A stretch of DNA of 35,835 nucleotides from CAZEGV01 sp964511645 (GCA_964511645.1 CAZEGV010000029.1:1-35835), one strand, 5' to 3'. Counted from the stretch's first letter, positions 26,135 through 34,197 are shown. Program-made: numbers and translations. Notes: generated from the letters alone by a model not told the origin.

Positions 26135-26189
26135 ATCTAAACTTAAAATTTGGACATAGTTATAAAAAATTCTTACAAGAGAAATTGGC

Positions 26190-27272
26190 TTAGTAATATC
26201 CTTCTCCTTTTATTTTTTTGACATCACCTACCAAGTTTTTAACTTTTTGCTCATCATCTTTATTACAAATCAATAATACTCCATCGTATTCTGCTACAAT
26301 TAAGTTTTTTACACCGTTAATTACAACTAGCTTATCTTTAGGCGTTTTAATAATCGAATCAGTAGTATTATATAGTATTACATCACCATCTACTACATTG
26401 CCATTTTGATCTTTGTCTTTCACTTCGTATAGTGATTTCCAAGTGCCTAGGTCTGACCATCCAATATCGCTTAGAATAACATAAACATTTTTGGCTTTTT
26501 CCATAATACCATAATCAATTGATATTTCGTCACAACGAGAAAAATTACTATTGATATATTCTTGTTCTTTTTTGGTGTAAAAAACCTCTTTTGCCTCTTC
26601 AAACACTTCTCCTATTTGAGGTAAGTATTGATTGAATGCTGTAATAATAGTACTCGATTTCCAAACAAAAATCCCAGCATTCCATACATAGTCTCCATTA
26701 GAAACAAATACTTTAGCGATTTCTAAGCTTGGTTTTTCAGCAAATCTTTTTACTTCTTTTGATTTTAAATCGCTTTTCTCAAACTGAATATAGCCATAAC
26801 CTGTGTCAGGTCTAGTAGGCGTTATGCCTAAGGTCACTAAGTTTCCTCCTTCATTAGCAACAGTTATAGCAGTTTCTATCTTCTCTTTAAATGTGTTTTC
26901 TTTTAGAATAATATGGTCTGAGGGGCAAATAACAATAGAAGCATCAGGATTTTTCTGATGGATTTTATAGGACGCATACGCAATACAAGGAGCAGTATTT
27001 CTTCCTTCGGGTTCTAATAAAATCTGATCATCTGACAAGTAAGGTAATTGTTCTTTTACTAAAGATTTATATTGACTATTAGTGACCACATAAATGTTTT
27101 CTGGTAAACAAATACTGTCAAACCTTTGTGCTGTAAGCTGTAATAATGATTGCCCTATACCTAGCACATCGTGAAATTGCTTCGGGAAATTTTTTCGACT
27201 ATATGGCCAAAACCTACTGCCAACTCCGCCTGCCATAATGACTACATAATTATTTTTAATATTACTGGTCAT
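26190..27272 (-). CDS. manC: Mannose-1-phosphate guanylyltransferase
   Basis: A 360-residue nucleotidyltransferase making GDP-mannose from mannose-1-phosphate and GTP. The signature VVIMAGGVGSRFWPYSRKNFPKQF region near residues 10-33 contains the GGxGxRxxPxS and PKQF nucleotide-binding motifs; LEPEGRNTAPCIAYA, CPSDHII, GYGYIQFE, FAEKPS and GDYVWNAGIFVWK follow in family order. It lacks the C-terminal cupin isomerase half of the bifunctional long form. Its ATG overlaps the stop of kdsD by four bases (ATGA). GDP-mannose feeds glycans and fucose-type sugars of the envelope. Confidence 0.94.
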   Translation of the reverse strand: MTSNIKNNYVVIMAGGVGSRFWPYSRKNFPKQFHDVLGIGQSLLQLTAQRFDSICLPENIYVVTNSQYKSLVKEQLPYLSDDQILLEPEGRNTAPCIAYASYKIHQKNPDASIVICPSDHIILKENTFKEKIETAITVANEGGNLVTLGITPTRPDTGYGYIQFEKSDLKSKEVKRFAEKPSLEIAKVFVSNGDYVWNAGIFVWKSSTIITAFNQYLPQIGEVFEEAKEVFYTKKEQEYINSNFSRCDEISIDYGIMEKAKNVYVILSDIGWSDLGTWKSLYEVKDKDQNGNVVDGDVILYNTTDSIIKTPKDKLVVINGVKNLIVAEYDGVLLICNKDDEQKVKNLVGDVKKIKGEGYY

Positions 27273-28234
27273 ATTATACCTTCTTTTAGAATATCGTGTA
27301 AATGAATAATGCCTACATACTTGTCATTTTCTGTAACAATAAGTTGTGTGATACTATTTTGTTTCATCTTATTAAATGCTTCCACAGCATACTCTCCTTT
27401 GTCAATAGATTTAGGATGAGCATTCATAATGTCTTTTGCTGTAATGTCTTTTATATTAGAAATTTGACTTAACATTCTTCTCAAATCTCCATCTGTAATC
27501 ATCCCCACAGGGATTCTGTTTTGAACAACAGCAGTAGAGCCCAATCTTTTAGATGAGATTTCGATAATAACATCTTGTAAGCTTGCAAACTCTGATACTT
27601 GTGGACTATCTTGCTGAGAGCAGATATCGGCTACTTTTAAATACAACTGTTTTCCTAGTGCTCCTCCAGGATGGTATTTAGCAAAATCCTTACTCGAAAA
27701 ACTTTTAAGCTCTAACAAACAGACTGCTACGGCATCTGCTAATGCCAAAGAAGCCGTAGTACTTGCGGTAGGAGCAAGATTGTTAGGATCTGCTTCTTTT
27801 TCGACGGTAGCATTTAATACAAAGTCAGAATTTTCTGCTAAATAAGAAACAGTATTACCTACTAATGCAATTAAGGTAGCCCCCACACCCTTTAATAAAG
27901 GTACAAGTACTTTTATTTCGGGGGTATTACCACTTTTGGATAAACAAATGACTATATCTTCTGCCTGCACCATACCCAAGTCTCCATGTATAGCATCTGC
28001 TGCATGCATAAAAGAAGCTTTTGTTCCCGTAGAATTAAGAGTAGCAACAATCTTAGTTCCGATATTAGCACTTTTGCCAATACCTGTTACAATTATTCTT
28101 CCAGTACACTGATGAATCGCCAAAACTGCCTGTTCAAATTCATCATCTATATACTTTGTAAGCCTTTTTATAGATTCGGCTTCAAGTAGTAGTGTTTTTA
28201 TTGCAATAGATTTAATATTTTTTAGTAACTTCAA
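27269..28234 (-). CDS. kdsD: Arabinose-5-phosphate isomerase (KpsF/GutQ type)
   Basis: Converts ribulose-5-phosphate to arabinose-5-phosphate, the first step to KDO of lipopolysaccharide. A SIS domain near residues 30-165 has VTGIGKSANIGTKIVATLNSTG, FMHAADAIHGDLGM and LSKSGNTPEI; two CBS domains follow in the last 120 residues (GMITDGDLRRML, IIHLHDIL). Start chosen at TTG 28234 (LKLLKNIKSIAIKTLLLEAES), giving about 321 residues, the usual family length. A longer reading from TTG at 28303 would overlap the recQ start and leave no promoter, while a -7-like box lies at 28257-28264. First gene of the operon with manC. Confidence 0.9.
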   Translation of the reverse strand: MKLLKNIKSIAIKTLLLEAESIKRLTKYIDDEFEQAVLAIHQCTGRIIVTGIGKSANIGTKIVATLNSTGTKASFMHAADAIHGDLGMVQAEDIVICLSKSGNTPEIKVLVPLLKGVGATLIALVGNTVSYLAENSDFVLNATVEKEADPNNLAPTASTTASLALADAVAVCLLELKSFSSKDFAKYHPGGALGKQLYLKVADICSQQDSPQVSEFASLQDVIIEISSKRLGSTAVVQNRIPVGMITDGDLRRMLSQISNIKDITAKDIMNAHPKSIDKGEYAVEAFNKMKQNSITQLIVTENDKYVGIIHLHDILKEGII

Positions 28235-28256
28235 AATGCGGAAGGTCGTTGAACGA

Positions 28257-28264
28257 CAAATATA
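28257..28264 (-). promoter_or_regulatory. Putative -7 box for kdsD operon
   Basis: Minus-strand TATATTTG matches TAnnTTTG and would start transcription roughly 15 bases before the TTG at 28234. A -33 TTG at standard spacing is not seen. Its position argues against the longer kdsD reading frame. Confidence 0.4.
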
Positions 28265-28302
28265 ATAAAGATTCTGCAACCTTACATCTCTAGTACAAAA
28301 CA

Positions 28303-30471
28303 ATGCAATTAAAAAAAGCTCTTAAGAAACATTTTGGATACGATACCTTTAGAAAAGGTCAAGAAGCTGTAATTCAAAACTTATTAAACGGCAAAGATAC
28401 TTTTGTGATTATGCCTACCGGCGCAGGAAAATCTTTATGTTTTCAATTACCCGCTACTATGCTAGAAGGCACAGCTTTAGTTATCTCCCCTTTAATTGCC
28501 TTAATGAAAAATCAGGTAGATCAAATGAAGGCAAGAGGTATTGAAGCTCGATTTTTGAACTCTACACTTAACAAAGCAGAAATGATAGCTGTTAAGAAAA
28601 GTGTTTTGGATGGAACAACAAAATTATTGTACGTAGCACCAGAATCTCTTACCAAAGAAGAAAATATAGAATTTCTTAAAAAAGCAAAGCTTTCTTTTGT
28701 AGCAGTAGATGAAGTGCACTGTATTTCGGAATGGGGGCATGATTTTAGACCTGAATATCGTAGAATTAAGACGATTGTAGCAGAATTGGGACAATTACCT
28801 ATAATTGCACTTACAGCAACAGCTACTCCTAAAGTTCAGATAGATATTCAAAAAAATCTTAATATGCATGAGGCGACTATTTTTAAATCGTCTTTTCATC
28901 GTAGCAATTTGTTTTATGAAGTAAGACCAAAAGCAAAAGCAAAAAACCAACTAGTACAGTTAATCAACAAACACAAAGGTCAAAGTGCTATTATCTACTG
29001 CTTAAGCAGAAGAAAAGTAGAAGAATTAGCTCATTTTTTGCAAGTAAACGGCTTTAAAGCTCTTCCTTATCATGCAGGTTTTGATAGCCACATAAGAGAG
29101 TCTAATCAAGATAAATTCTTGAATGAAGACTGCGACATTATTGTAGCGACTATTGCTTTTGGAATGGGGATAGATAAGCCAGATGTTAGGTTAGTAGTAC
29201 ACTATGATGCTCCAAAATCAGTAGAAGGCTACTATCAAGAAACTGGTCGTGCTGGTAGAGACAGTCAAAATAGTACTTGTGTAATGTTTTACAGTTATAA
29301 AGATATTTTAAAACTTGATAAGTTTAATAAAGACAAGCCTTTAGCAGAACGAGAAAATGCTCATATTTTACTAGAAGAAGTTTCTTCTTATGCTGAGTCA
29401 CCACAATGTAGGTCTAGGCAATTATTGCACTATTTTGGTGAGCACTTGGACAAAGATTGTGGATTTTGTGACAATTGCCAAAATTCACCTGAAAAGTTTG
29501 AAGCAAAAGATGATGTTGAGATTGCTCTACAAACAGTACAATTTGTGGAAGGAAAATTTGACATTAAGTATGTAGTAGACATTGTAGTAGGGTCTAAAAA
29601 TGCCAACCTTACTGGGTACGGACATCACAAACTCTCTACTTATGGAAAAGGAAAGAGCAAAGAGAAAGATCAATTTTACTGGTATTCATTATACCGCCAA
29701 CTGATTATAAAAGAGTTGTTGGAAAAAGATATGGATCATCCTAATATCATAAAATTAACGAAGGAAGGAGAAGCATTTATAAAAAATCCAACGTCTATAA
29801 AACTAACTGAAGCACATCAATATCCCGAAATTGATGAAGACGGTGAAGCTTCAGGAAATTTTCATGGTGAAGGAATGTCTTATGACGAGGAGTTGTTTGA
29901 GAAACTGAAAAAAACAAGAAAGAAAGTGGCTGATCAAAAAGGCTTACCTCCTTATGTTGTTTTTCAAGAAGAATCGTTAAAAGAAATGGCAACTACATTT
30001 CCGATTACACTAGATTCACTTACACACATACAAGGTGTAGGAATGGGCAAAGCTCAAAAATTTGGGTCTGAGTTTTTAACAGTTATTAAAAAGTATACCG
30101 AAGACAATGACATTGAGTCTATCACGGAGATTTTTGTAAAATCCACTGCCAAAAAGTCTAAAAATAAAATACTTATCATTCAACAGATTGATAAAAAAAT
30201 AGACCTTGGAGAGATTGCTAAATCTTTAAACCTAAAGTTTAAAAATTTAATTACAGAATTAGAAAGTATTTGCCACGCTGGCACCAAACTTAATATTGAT
30301 TATCACCTTGATGAAATACTAGACGAAGAATCTCAAGATGATATTTATGATTATTTTATGGAAGTTGAGTCTGACGATTTGGAAGATGCAATGGAAGAAC
30401 TTGGAGAAGATTATGATGAAGAAGCAATCTTATTAATGCATGTTAAATTCATCTCAGAAGTAGCTAATTAA
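28303..30471 (+). CDS. recQ: ATP-dependent DNA helicase RecQ
   Basis: A 722-residue superfamily 2 helicase with 3'-5' unwinding activity in recombination and replication-fork repair. Motif 0 is TFRKGQEAVI, Walker A is MPTGAGKSLCFQLP (Lys43), motif II is VDEVHCISEWGHDFRPEYRR (Asp136-Glu137), motif III ALTATATP, and motifs V-VI ATIAFGMGIDKPDVR and YYQETGRAGRD. Four Zn-ligand cysteines follow (QCRSR, CGFCDNC), then a winged helix and an HRDC domain (near residues 525-605). The tail of about 110 residues is acidic and typical of Bacteroidota RecQ. Motif II has DEVH where RecQ usually has DEAH. Confidence 0.95.
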   Translation: MQLKKALKKHFGYDTFRKGQEAVIQNLLNGKDTFVIMPTGAGKSLCFQLPATMLEGTALVISPLIALMKNQVDQMKARGIEARFLNSTLNKAEMIAVKKSVLDGTTKLLYVAPESLTKEENIEFLKKAKLSFVAVDEVHCISEWGHDFRPEYRRIKTIVAELGQLPIIALTATATPKVQIDIQKNLNMHEATIFKSSFHRSNLFYEVRPKAKAKNQLVQLINKHKGQSAIIYCLSRRKVEELAHFLQVNGFKALPYHAGFDSHIRESNQDKFLNEDCDIIVATIAFGMGIDKPDVRLVVHYDAPKSVEGYYQETGRAGRDSQNSTCVMFYSYKDILKLDKFNKDKPLAERENAHILLEEVSSYAESPQCRSRQLLHYFGEHLDKDCGFCDNCQNSPEKFEAKDDVEIALQTVQFVEGKFDIKYVVDIVVGSKNANLTGYGHHKLSTYGKGKSKEKDQFYWYSLYRQLIIKELLEKDMDHPNIIKLTKEGEAFIKNPTSIKLTEAHQYPEIDEDGEASGNFHGEGMSYDEELFEKLKKTRKKVADQKGLPPYVVFQEESLKEMATTFPITLDSLTHIQGVGMGKAQKFGSEFLTVIKKYTEDNDIESITEIFVKSTAKKSKNKILIIQQIDKKIDLGEIAKSLNLKFKNLITELESICHAGTKLNIDYHLDEILDEESQDDIYDYFMEVESDDLEDAMEELGEDYDEEAILLMHVKFISEVAN

Positions 30472-30515
30472 ACAACTTATTAAAACAAAAACCCTTTATT
30501 AGGGATTATAAAAGT

Positions 30516-31592
30516 ATGAACAAAACGAGCAAAAAATTTTTAAAGAATTATTTGAATGCTAACTCTCCAACAGGATTTGAGGCAGAAGGACAAAAAATAT
30601 GGTTAGATTATATAAAACCATATATAGATGAACATTTTGTAGATACTTACGGCACAGTAGTAGGTGTGATTAATCCCAAAGCCAAATACAAAGTAGTGAT
30701 TGAAGCTCATGCTGACGAGATTGCATGGTTCGTTAATCATATTGATAGCAAAGGGTATATTAGTGTGATTCGTAACGGTGGTTCTGATCATCAAATTGCA
30801 CCTTCTAAGCAAGTATTTATCCATACTGACTCAGGTAAAAAGATAAAAGGGATTTTTGGTTGGCCAGCCATCCATGTAAGAGGAAGAGGTAATGGAGAAA
30901 AACATGCTTCACTAGAAAATATCTTTATTGATATAGGTGCTTCTTCGGCAGAGGAAGTTGAGAAAATGGGAGTACAAGTAGGGAATGTTATCACCTTTGA
31001 TGACGATATGTTTTTCCTAAATAAAAAATACGTAACAGGAAGAGCATTAGATAATCGAATTGGCGGTTATATGATTGCAGAAGTAGTAAGGCTCTTGTCT
31101 GAAAACAAAGAAAAGTTACCTTTTGGTTTGTATATCGTTAATGCTGTGCAAGAAGAAATTGGTTTGAGAGGAGCTCAGATGATTGCCGAAAGAATTAAAC
31201 CTGATGTAGCCATTATCACCGATGTTACTCACGATACACAGTCACCGATGTATACACCCAAAAGACAAGGAGATTTATCTTGTGGAAAAGGGCCAGTGCT
31301 AACATTTGGACCTGCGGTGCAAAATAATTTACTCAAAATGCTTTTTGCAGTAGCAGACAAAAAAAAGATACCAACCCAACGTGCCGCAGCCTCTCGATCT
31401 ACAGGTACAGATACTGATGCCTTTGCTTACTCTAACGACGGTGTAGCCTCAGCCTTAATATCATTACCGCTTAAGTATATGCACACAACAGTGGAAACCG
31501 TAGCTTCTGAAGACATCGACAATGTTATCAAATTGATGTATGAGTTTTTGGTTCAGCTCAAAAGCAATCATGATTTTAGGTATTTTACATAA
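30516..31592 (+). CDS. M42-family metallo-aminopeptidase
   Basis: A 358-residue cytosolic peptidase of family M42 (glutamyl aminopeptidase/FrvX/endoglucanase-like). The dinuclear metal site is visible: EAHADEIAW (His and Asp), GRALDNRIGGYM (bridging Asp), QEEIGLRGA (catalytic Glu and ligand Glu), TDVTHDT (Asp) and KYMHTTVE (His). The N-terminal block SPTGFEAEGQKIW is typical. It probably forms a large tetrahedral assembly trimming peptides, by family analogy. It follows recQ after 44 bases and may be cotranscribed, though a short CCCT-loop-AGGG stem lies between. Confidence 0.92.
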   Translation: MNKTSKKFLKNYLNANSPTGFEAEGQKIWLDYIKPYIDEHFVDTYGTVVGVINPKAKYKVVIEAHADEIAWFVNHIDSKGYISVIRNGGSDHQIAPSKQVFIHTDSGKKIKGIFGWPAIHVRGRGNGEKHASLENIFIDIGASSAEEVEKMGVQVGNVITFDDDMFFLNKKYVTGRALDNRIGGYMIAEVVRLLSENKEKLPFGLYIVNAVQEEIGLRGAQMIAERIKPDVAIITDVTHDTQSPMYTPKRQGDLSCGKGPVLTFGPAVQNNLLKMLFAVADKKKIPTQRAAASRSTGTDTDAFAYSNDGVASALISLPLKYMHTTVETVASEDIDNVIKLMYEFLVQLKSNHDFRYFT

Positions 31593-31681
31593 AACTGCAT
31601 AATACATCCCACACTAAAATTCTTGACAGAACACCATGATTTGATCTATGGGATTGTACTATAAAAATTTAGTTGAGGAAC

Positions 31682-31698
31682 AGTATAGTCAGTATACT
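31682..31698. promoter_or_regulatory. Palindrome upstream of desaturase promoter
   Basis: AGTATA-GTCAG-TATACT, a perfect 6-bp inverted repeat with a 5-base spacer, ending 16 bases before the -33 element. The position suits an activator or repressor dimer. Confidence 0.4.
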
Positions 31699-31714
31699 TA
31701 ATCAAGCTAAGGGG

Positions 31715-31744
31715 TTGTTAATATAACTTAATTATTTACCTTTG
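31715..31744 (+). promoter_or_regulatory. Bacteroidota sigma-A-type promoter
   Basis: TTG at 31715-31717, 19 bases, then TACCTTTG at 31737-31744. This fits the consensus TTG-N19-21-TAnnTTTG in both elements and spacing, the best promoter match in the window. Transcription should start near 31750, giving a leader of roughly 215 bases before the desaturase ATG. Confidence 0.65.
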
Positions 31745-31879
31745 CGGTAAATATATACTATGCTGTGAGACAAAAAAATTAAGTTTAAATTCTTCGTTTT
31801 TTTAATGCTTTAAAACAACATTATAGAGTGTTGGAAAATTTTCTGTTCAATAAAATCTTAAAATTATAACGAGGTTATT

Positions 31880-31905
31880 ATACTTTTCTATTTACAAGAA
31901 AGTAT
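31880..31905 (+). promoter_or_regulatory. Hairpin in desaturase 5' leader
   Basis: ATACTTTTCT (31880-31889) pairs with AGAAAGTAT (31897-31905) as nine base pairs with one bulged T and a 7-base loop. It is AU-rich and would melt easily, so it could tune translation with temperature; that is inference from position only. Confidence 0.3.
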
Positions 31906-31967
31906 TTAGAAAAACTTAAAAATGAGTCTCAGTACTGTCTAGGTATTGAAATTACAAGAGAAAGATA

Positions 31968-33071
31968 ATGAGTAAAACAGTTAATGGGTTTAAACCTTTA
32001 AGGTTTGTCACTGTATCTAATAGTGATTTTGAATCAACATTGAAAAAAAGGGTTGGGATTTATTTTAAAGATAACAACATCAGTAAGTATGCTAATGTAA
32101 ATATGAAGGTTAAAACAGCCTTTATGCTTTGTTTGTACTTTGTGCCTTATATCTTGGTGTTGACTGAAGTCATAACTAGTACTTTTGGAATTATAACGTG
32201 CTGGGTAATCTTAGGCTTTGGAGCAGCGGGAATTGGTATGTCTGTCATACATGATGCAAATCATGGCTCATATTCTAAAAATAAAAAGGTCAATTATATT
32301 TTAGGGAGATTTCTGAATGTAATCGGGGGATATGCTCCTACATGGAAGGTTCAGCATAACGTACTCCATCATACTTATACTAATATAAAAAATTATGATG
32401 AGGATATTACTCCTTCTATTAATGTTTTACGCTTCACGCCACAAGAAAAGCATCACTATATGCACCGCTTCCAACATCTATATGCCTGGTTTTTTTACAG
32501 CCTTATGACAGTCTTATGGATAACGACTAAAGATTGGACTCAATTATTCAGGTATAAAAGACATGGGCTGAATTTGAATGATAAGTTTAATTATTTATTA
32601 GTTGAATTAATTATTTCGAAATTGCTGTACTATACAGTTATGATTGTATTACCACTTCTTATCTTGGATATTCCTTGGTGGTCTGTGTTTCTTTTATTAC
32701 TTCTGAAACATATGATAGCAGGGTTTACATTGTCGGTTATATTTCTTTTGGCTCATATCGTTCCTGATTGTGTCTTTCCAGAGCCTGTGAATTTAGAAAT
32801 TAAAAATAATTGGGCAATACATCAATTAGAAACAACTTCTAATTTTGGACCAAAAAGTAAGATTTTTCATTGGCTGATAGGTGGATTGAATTATCAAGTT
32901 GAGCATCACTTATTTCCAGACATCTGTCACGTACATTATAAGAAACTATCAACAATTGTTAAGCAAACAGCCAAAGAATTTAATGTGCCTTACTATTGCG
33001 AAAAAACTTTTTTTAGTGCGTTGAGTGCGCATATCAGCATGTTGCGTAAATTAGGAGAGCAACCTGTGTAG
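31968..33071 (+). CDS. Membrane fatty-acid desaturase, front-end type
   Basis: A 367-residue diiron desaturase of the endoplasmic/bacterial membrane type. The three histidine boxes are intact: HDANH (His95-His99), HNVLHH (His130-His135) and QVEHH (Gln310-His314). Glutamine in the third box is the mark of front-end (delta-5/6-type) desaturases, but no cytochrome b5 domain is fused, so electrons must come from a separate carrier. Hydrophobic pairs lie near residues 48-90 and 205-265. It probably adjusts membrane fluidity. It is monocistronic with its own strong promoter and a long leader; the Lrp-type regulator converges on it. Confidence 0.92.
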   Translation: MSKTVNGFKPLRFVTVSNSDFESTLKKRVGIYFKDNNISKYANVNMKVKTAFMLCLYFVPYILVLTEVITSTFGIITCWVILGFGAAGIGMSVIHDANHGSYSKNKKVNYILGRFLNVIGGYAPTWKVQHNVLHHTYTNIKNYDEDITPSINVLRFTPQEKHHYMHRFQHLYAWFFYSLMTVLWITTKDWTQLFRYKRHGLNLNDKFNYLLVELIISKLLYYTVMIVLPLLILDIPWWSVFLLLLLKHMIAGFTLSVIFLLAHIVPDCVFPEPVNLEIKNNWAIHQLETTSNFGPKSKIFHWLIGGLNYQVEHHLFPDICHVHYKKLSTIVKQTAKEFNVPYYCEKTFFSALSAHISMLRKLGEQPV

Positions 33072-33106
33072 GGTTGCGAAATAAAAAAATAGAATTTAAG
33101 CTTTTG

Positions 33107-33526
33107 TTAAGCTCCTTCAAATATCAAATTCCTATCAATATCTTCACTCAAAGAGATCATTGTTTCGGTACGCCCAATACCATTAATTTTTTGTATTTTT
33201 TCGTGAAGAACTTCACGTAAATGATTAGTGTCTTTACACAAAATCTGAGCAAACATACTGTAATTACCCGTTGTATAGTTTAATTTAATAATCTCTGGGG
33301 TTTCTTTTAGTTCATCCAATACGGTATTGTATACCGAGCTTTTGTCCAAAAAAATACCTAAAAATGCTACTATATCATAACCCGATTTAGAATAGTCTAC
33401 CCGTAATGTAGCATTTTTGATTACCCCAAGATCTTTGAGTTTACGCATCCTTACATGCACAGTACCACTCGAAACATACACACGCTTGGCTATTTCGGTA
33501 AACGGCATCTGTGAGTTTTTCTGCAA
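33107..33526 (-). CDS. Lrp/AsnC-family transcriptional regulator
   Basis: An Lrp/AsnC regulator: N-terminal winged HTH (PFTEIAKRVYVSSGTVHVRMRKLKDLGVI) and C-terminal RAM/ligand-binding domain (GYDIVAFLGIFL, YTTGNYSMFAQILCKD, INGIGRTETMISL). The listed end, 33526, is the first conventional start (TTG), but this drops the first HTH helix. The frame continues upstream to 33616 and encodes NVDDIDLRIIQLLQKNSQ, exactly the missing helix, yet contains no ATG, GTG or TTG; candidates are ATA at 33601 or ATT at 33550. The true protein is probably 150-165 residues. It is divergent from the RDD gene, with closely placed -7-like boxes for both, so autoregulation and control of that gene are likely. Effector unknown. 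Confidence 0.85.
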   Translation of the reverse strand: MQKNSQMPFTEIAKRVYVSSGTVHVRMRKLKDLGVIKNATLRVDYSKSGYDIVAFLGIFLDKSSVYNTVLDELKETPEIIKLNYTTGNYSMFAQILCKDTNHLREVLHEKIQKINGIGRTETMISLSEDIDRNLIFEGA

Positions 33527-33608
33527 GAGTTGGATAATTCTTAAATCAATATCGTCTACGTTGGAATGGATTTTAGTCTCGTTGTTTTTATTATATGCTA
33601 TATAACTA

Positions 33609-33616
33609 TATATTTG
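33609..33616 (+). promoter_or_regulatory. Putative -7 box for RDD-family gene
   Basis: TATATTTG matches TAnnTTTG and lies 20 bases before the ATG at 33637. The nearest TTG upstream (33582-33584) is 24 bases away, longer than standard. Confidence 0.35.
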
Positions 33617-33624
33617 CTATCAAG

Positions 33625-33632
33625 CAAACATA
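33625..33632 (-). promoter_or_regulatory. Putative -7 box for Lrp-family gene
   Basis: Minus-strand TATGTTTG matches TAnnTTTG, and would start transcription near 33618, just before the open Lrp frame. It lies 8 bases from the opposing box at 33609-33616, so the two promoters would be mutually exclusive. Confidence 0.35.
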
Positions 33633-33636
33633 CAAT

Positions 33637-34197
33637 ATGTTAAACTATATACTTCTCTTTTGTATTGCAGTGTCCTACTGCTTTATTTATTTCTACGCCA
33701 AGCAAAACTTCTTTACGTCTCTAGGAAAAGAATATGCCTCTAGCACCAAACGAATATTTGCAGTCATCATAGACTGGCTAATGATTTATATTATGGCAAC
33801 TGCTTATTTGTTTTATCTATTAGCCACTAACCTAGTTTTCAGAAAAGAGCTAGGAGTACAACTTATGGACATGATGAACACGGGAGATTTTACAATATTC
33901 AGCCGATTGGCTACTCAGTTTTTTATCGCAGTATTGGTATACTTTTTGTACACAATCACTTTACAGTCTTCGGCATTGTCTGCTACACTGGGTCAATATT
34001 GGCTAGACCTTAAAGTAACCAAGTTTAATAGTAATAAGTCTGCGGGTTTTATCGCTATAATCATTAGAAATATAATAAAAATACCCGTTGCTTTTTTATT
34101 ACCACTCACTTATGTCTTTTCTAGGATGAACCCTGAAAGACAGTGGATACATGATAAAATAGCCAAAACTATAGTCCGTGATATAGAAGAAAAATAA
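33637..34197 (+). CDS. RDD-family membrane protein
   Basis: A membrane protein of 186 residues from the ATG at 33637 (MLNYILLFCIAVSYCFIY); an upstream in-frame ATG at 33595 would add 14 residues but overlaps the putative promoter and the Lrp reading frame. RDD-like (PF06271) features are KRIFAVIIDWLMIYIM (Arg then Asp in the first RDD helix), TLGQYWLDLKV and NPERQWIHDKIAKTIV at the end, with about four hydrophobic segments. The role of RDD proteins is poorly known; some have been linked to ion antiport. Divergence from an Lrp-type regulator suggests amino-acid-responsive control. Confidence 0.75.
   Translation: MLNYILLFCIAVSYCFIYFYAKQNFFTSLGKEYASSTKRIFAVIIDWLMIYIMATAYLFYLLATNLVFRKELGVQLMDMMNTGDFTIFSRLATQFFIAVLVYFLYTITLQSSALSATLGQYWLDLKVTKFNSNKSAGFIAIIIRNIIKIPVAFLLPLTYVFSRMNPERQWIHDKIAKTIVRDIEEK

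Larger units (their letters stand above)
31593..31967. other. Intergenic control region of the desaturase
   Basis: 375 bases without a gene. It holds a palindrome (31682-31698), a complete Bacteroidota-type promoter (31715-31744), and a leader of about 215 bases with a bulged hairpin (31880-31905) and three minimal ORFs: ATG-CTG-TGA at 31760, ATG-CTT-TAA at 31805, and a six-codon one at 31922. The mini-ORFs may be chance in AT-rich DNA. No RNA gene recognised. Confidence 0.5.

Noticed and set aside
28235..28303. N-terminal extension of kdsD to TTG at 28303
   Set aside because: It overlaps the recQ start, is not family-like, and contains the putative kdsD promoter.
30485..30510. Terminator after recQ (CCCT-loop-AGGG)
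   Set aside because: Only four strong pairs and no U-tract; the next gene is probably cotranscribed.
33099..33113. Terminator hairpin between the desaturase and Lrp genes
   Set aside because: AGCTT-TTGTT-AAGCT has only five pairs and no T-run, and overlaps the Lrp stop codon.
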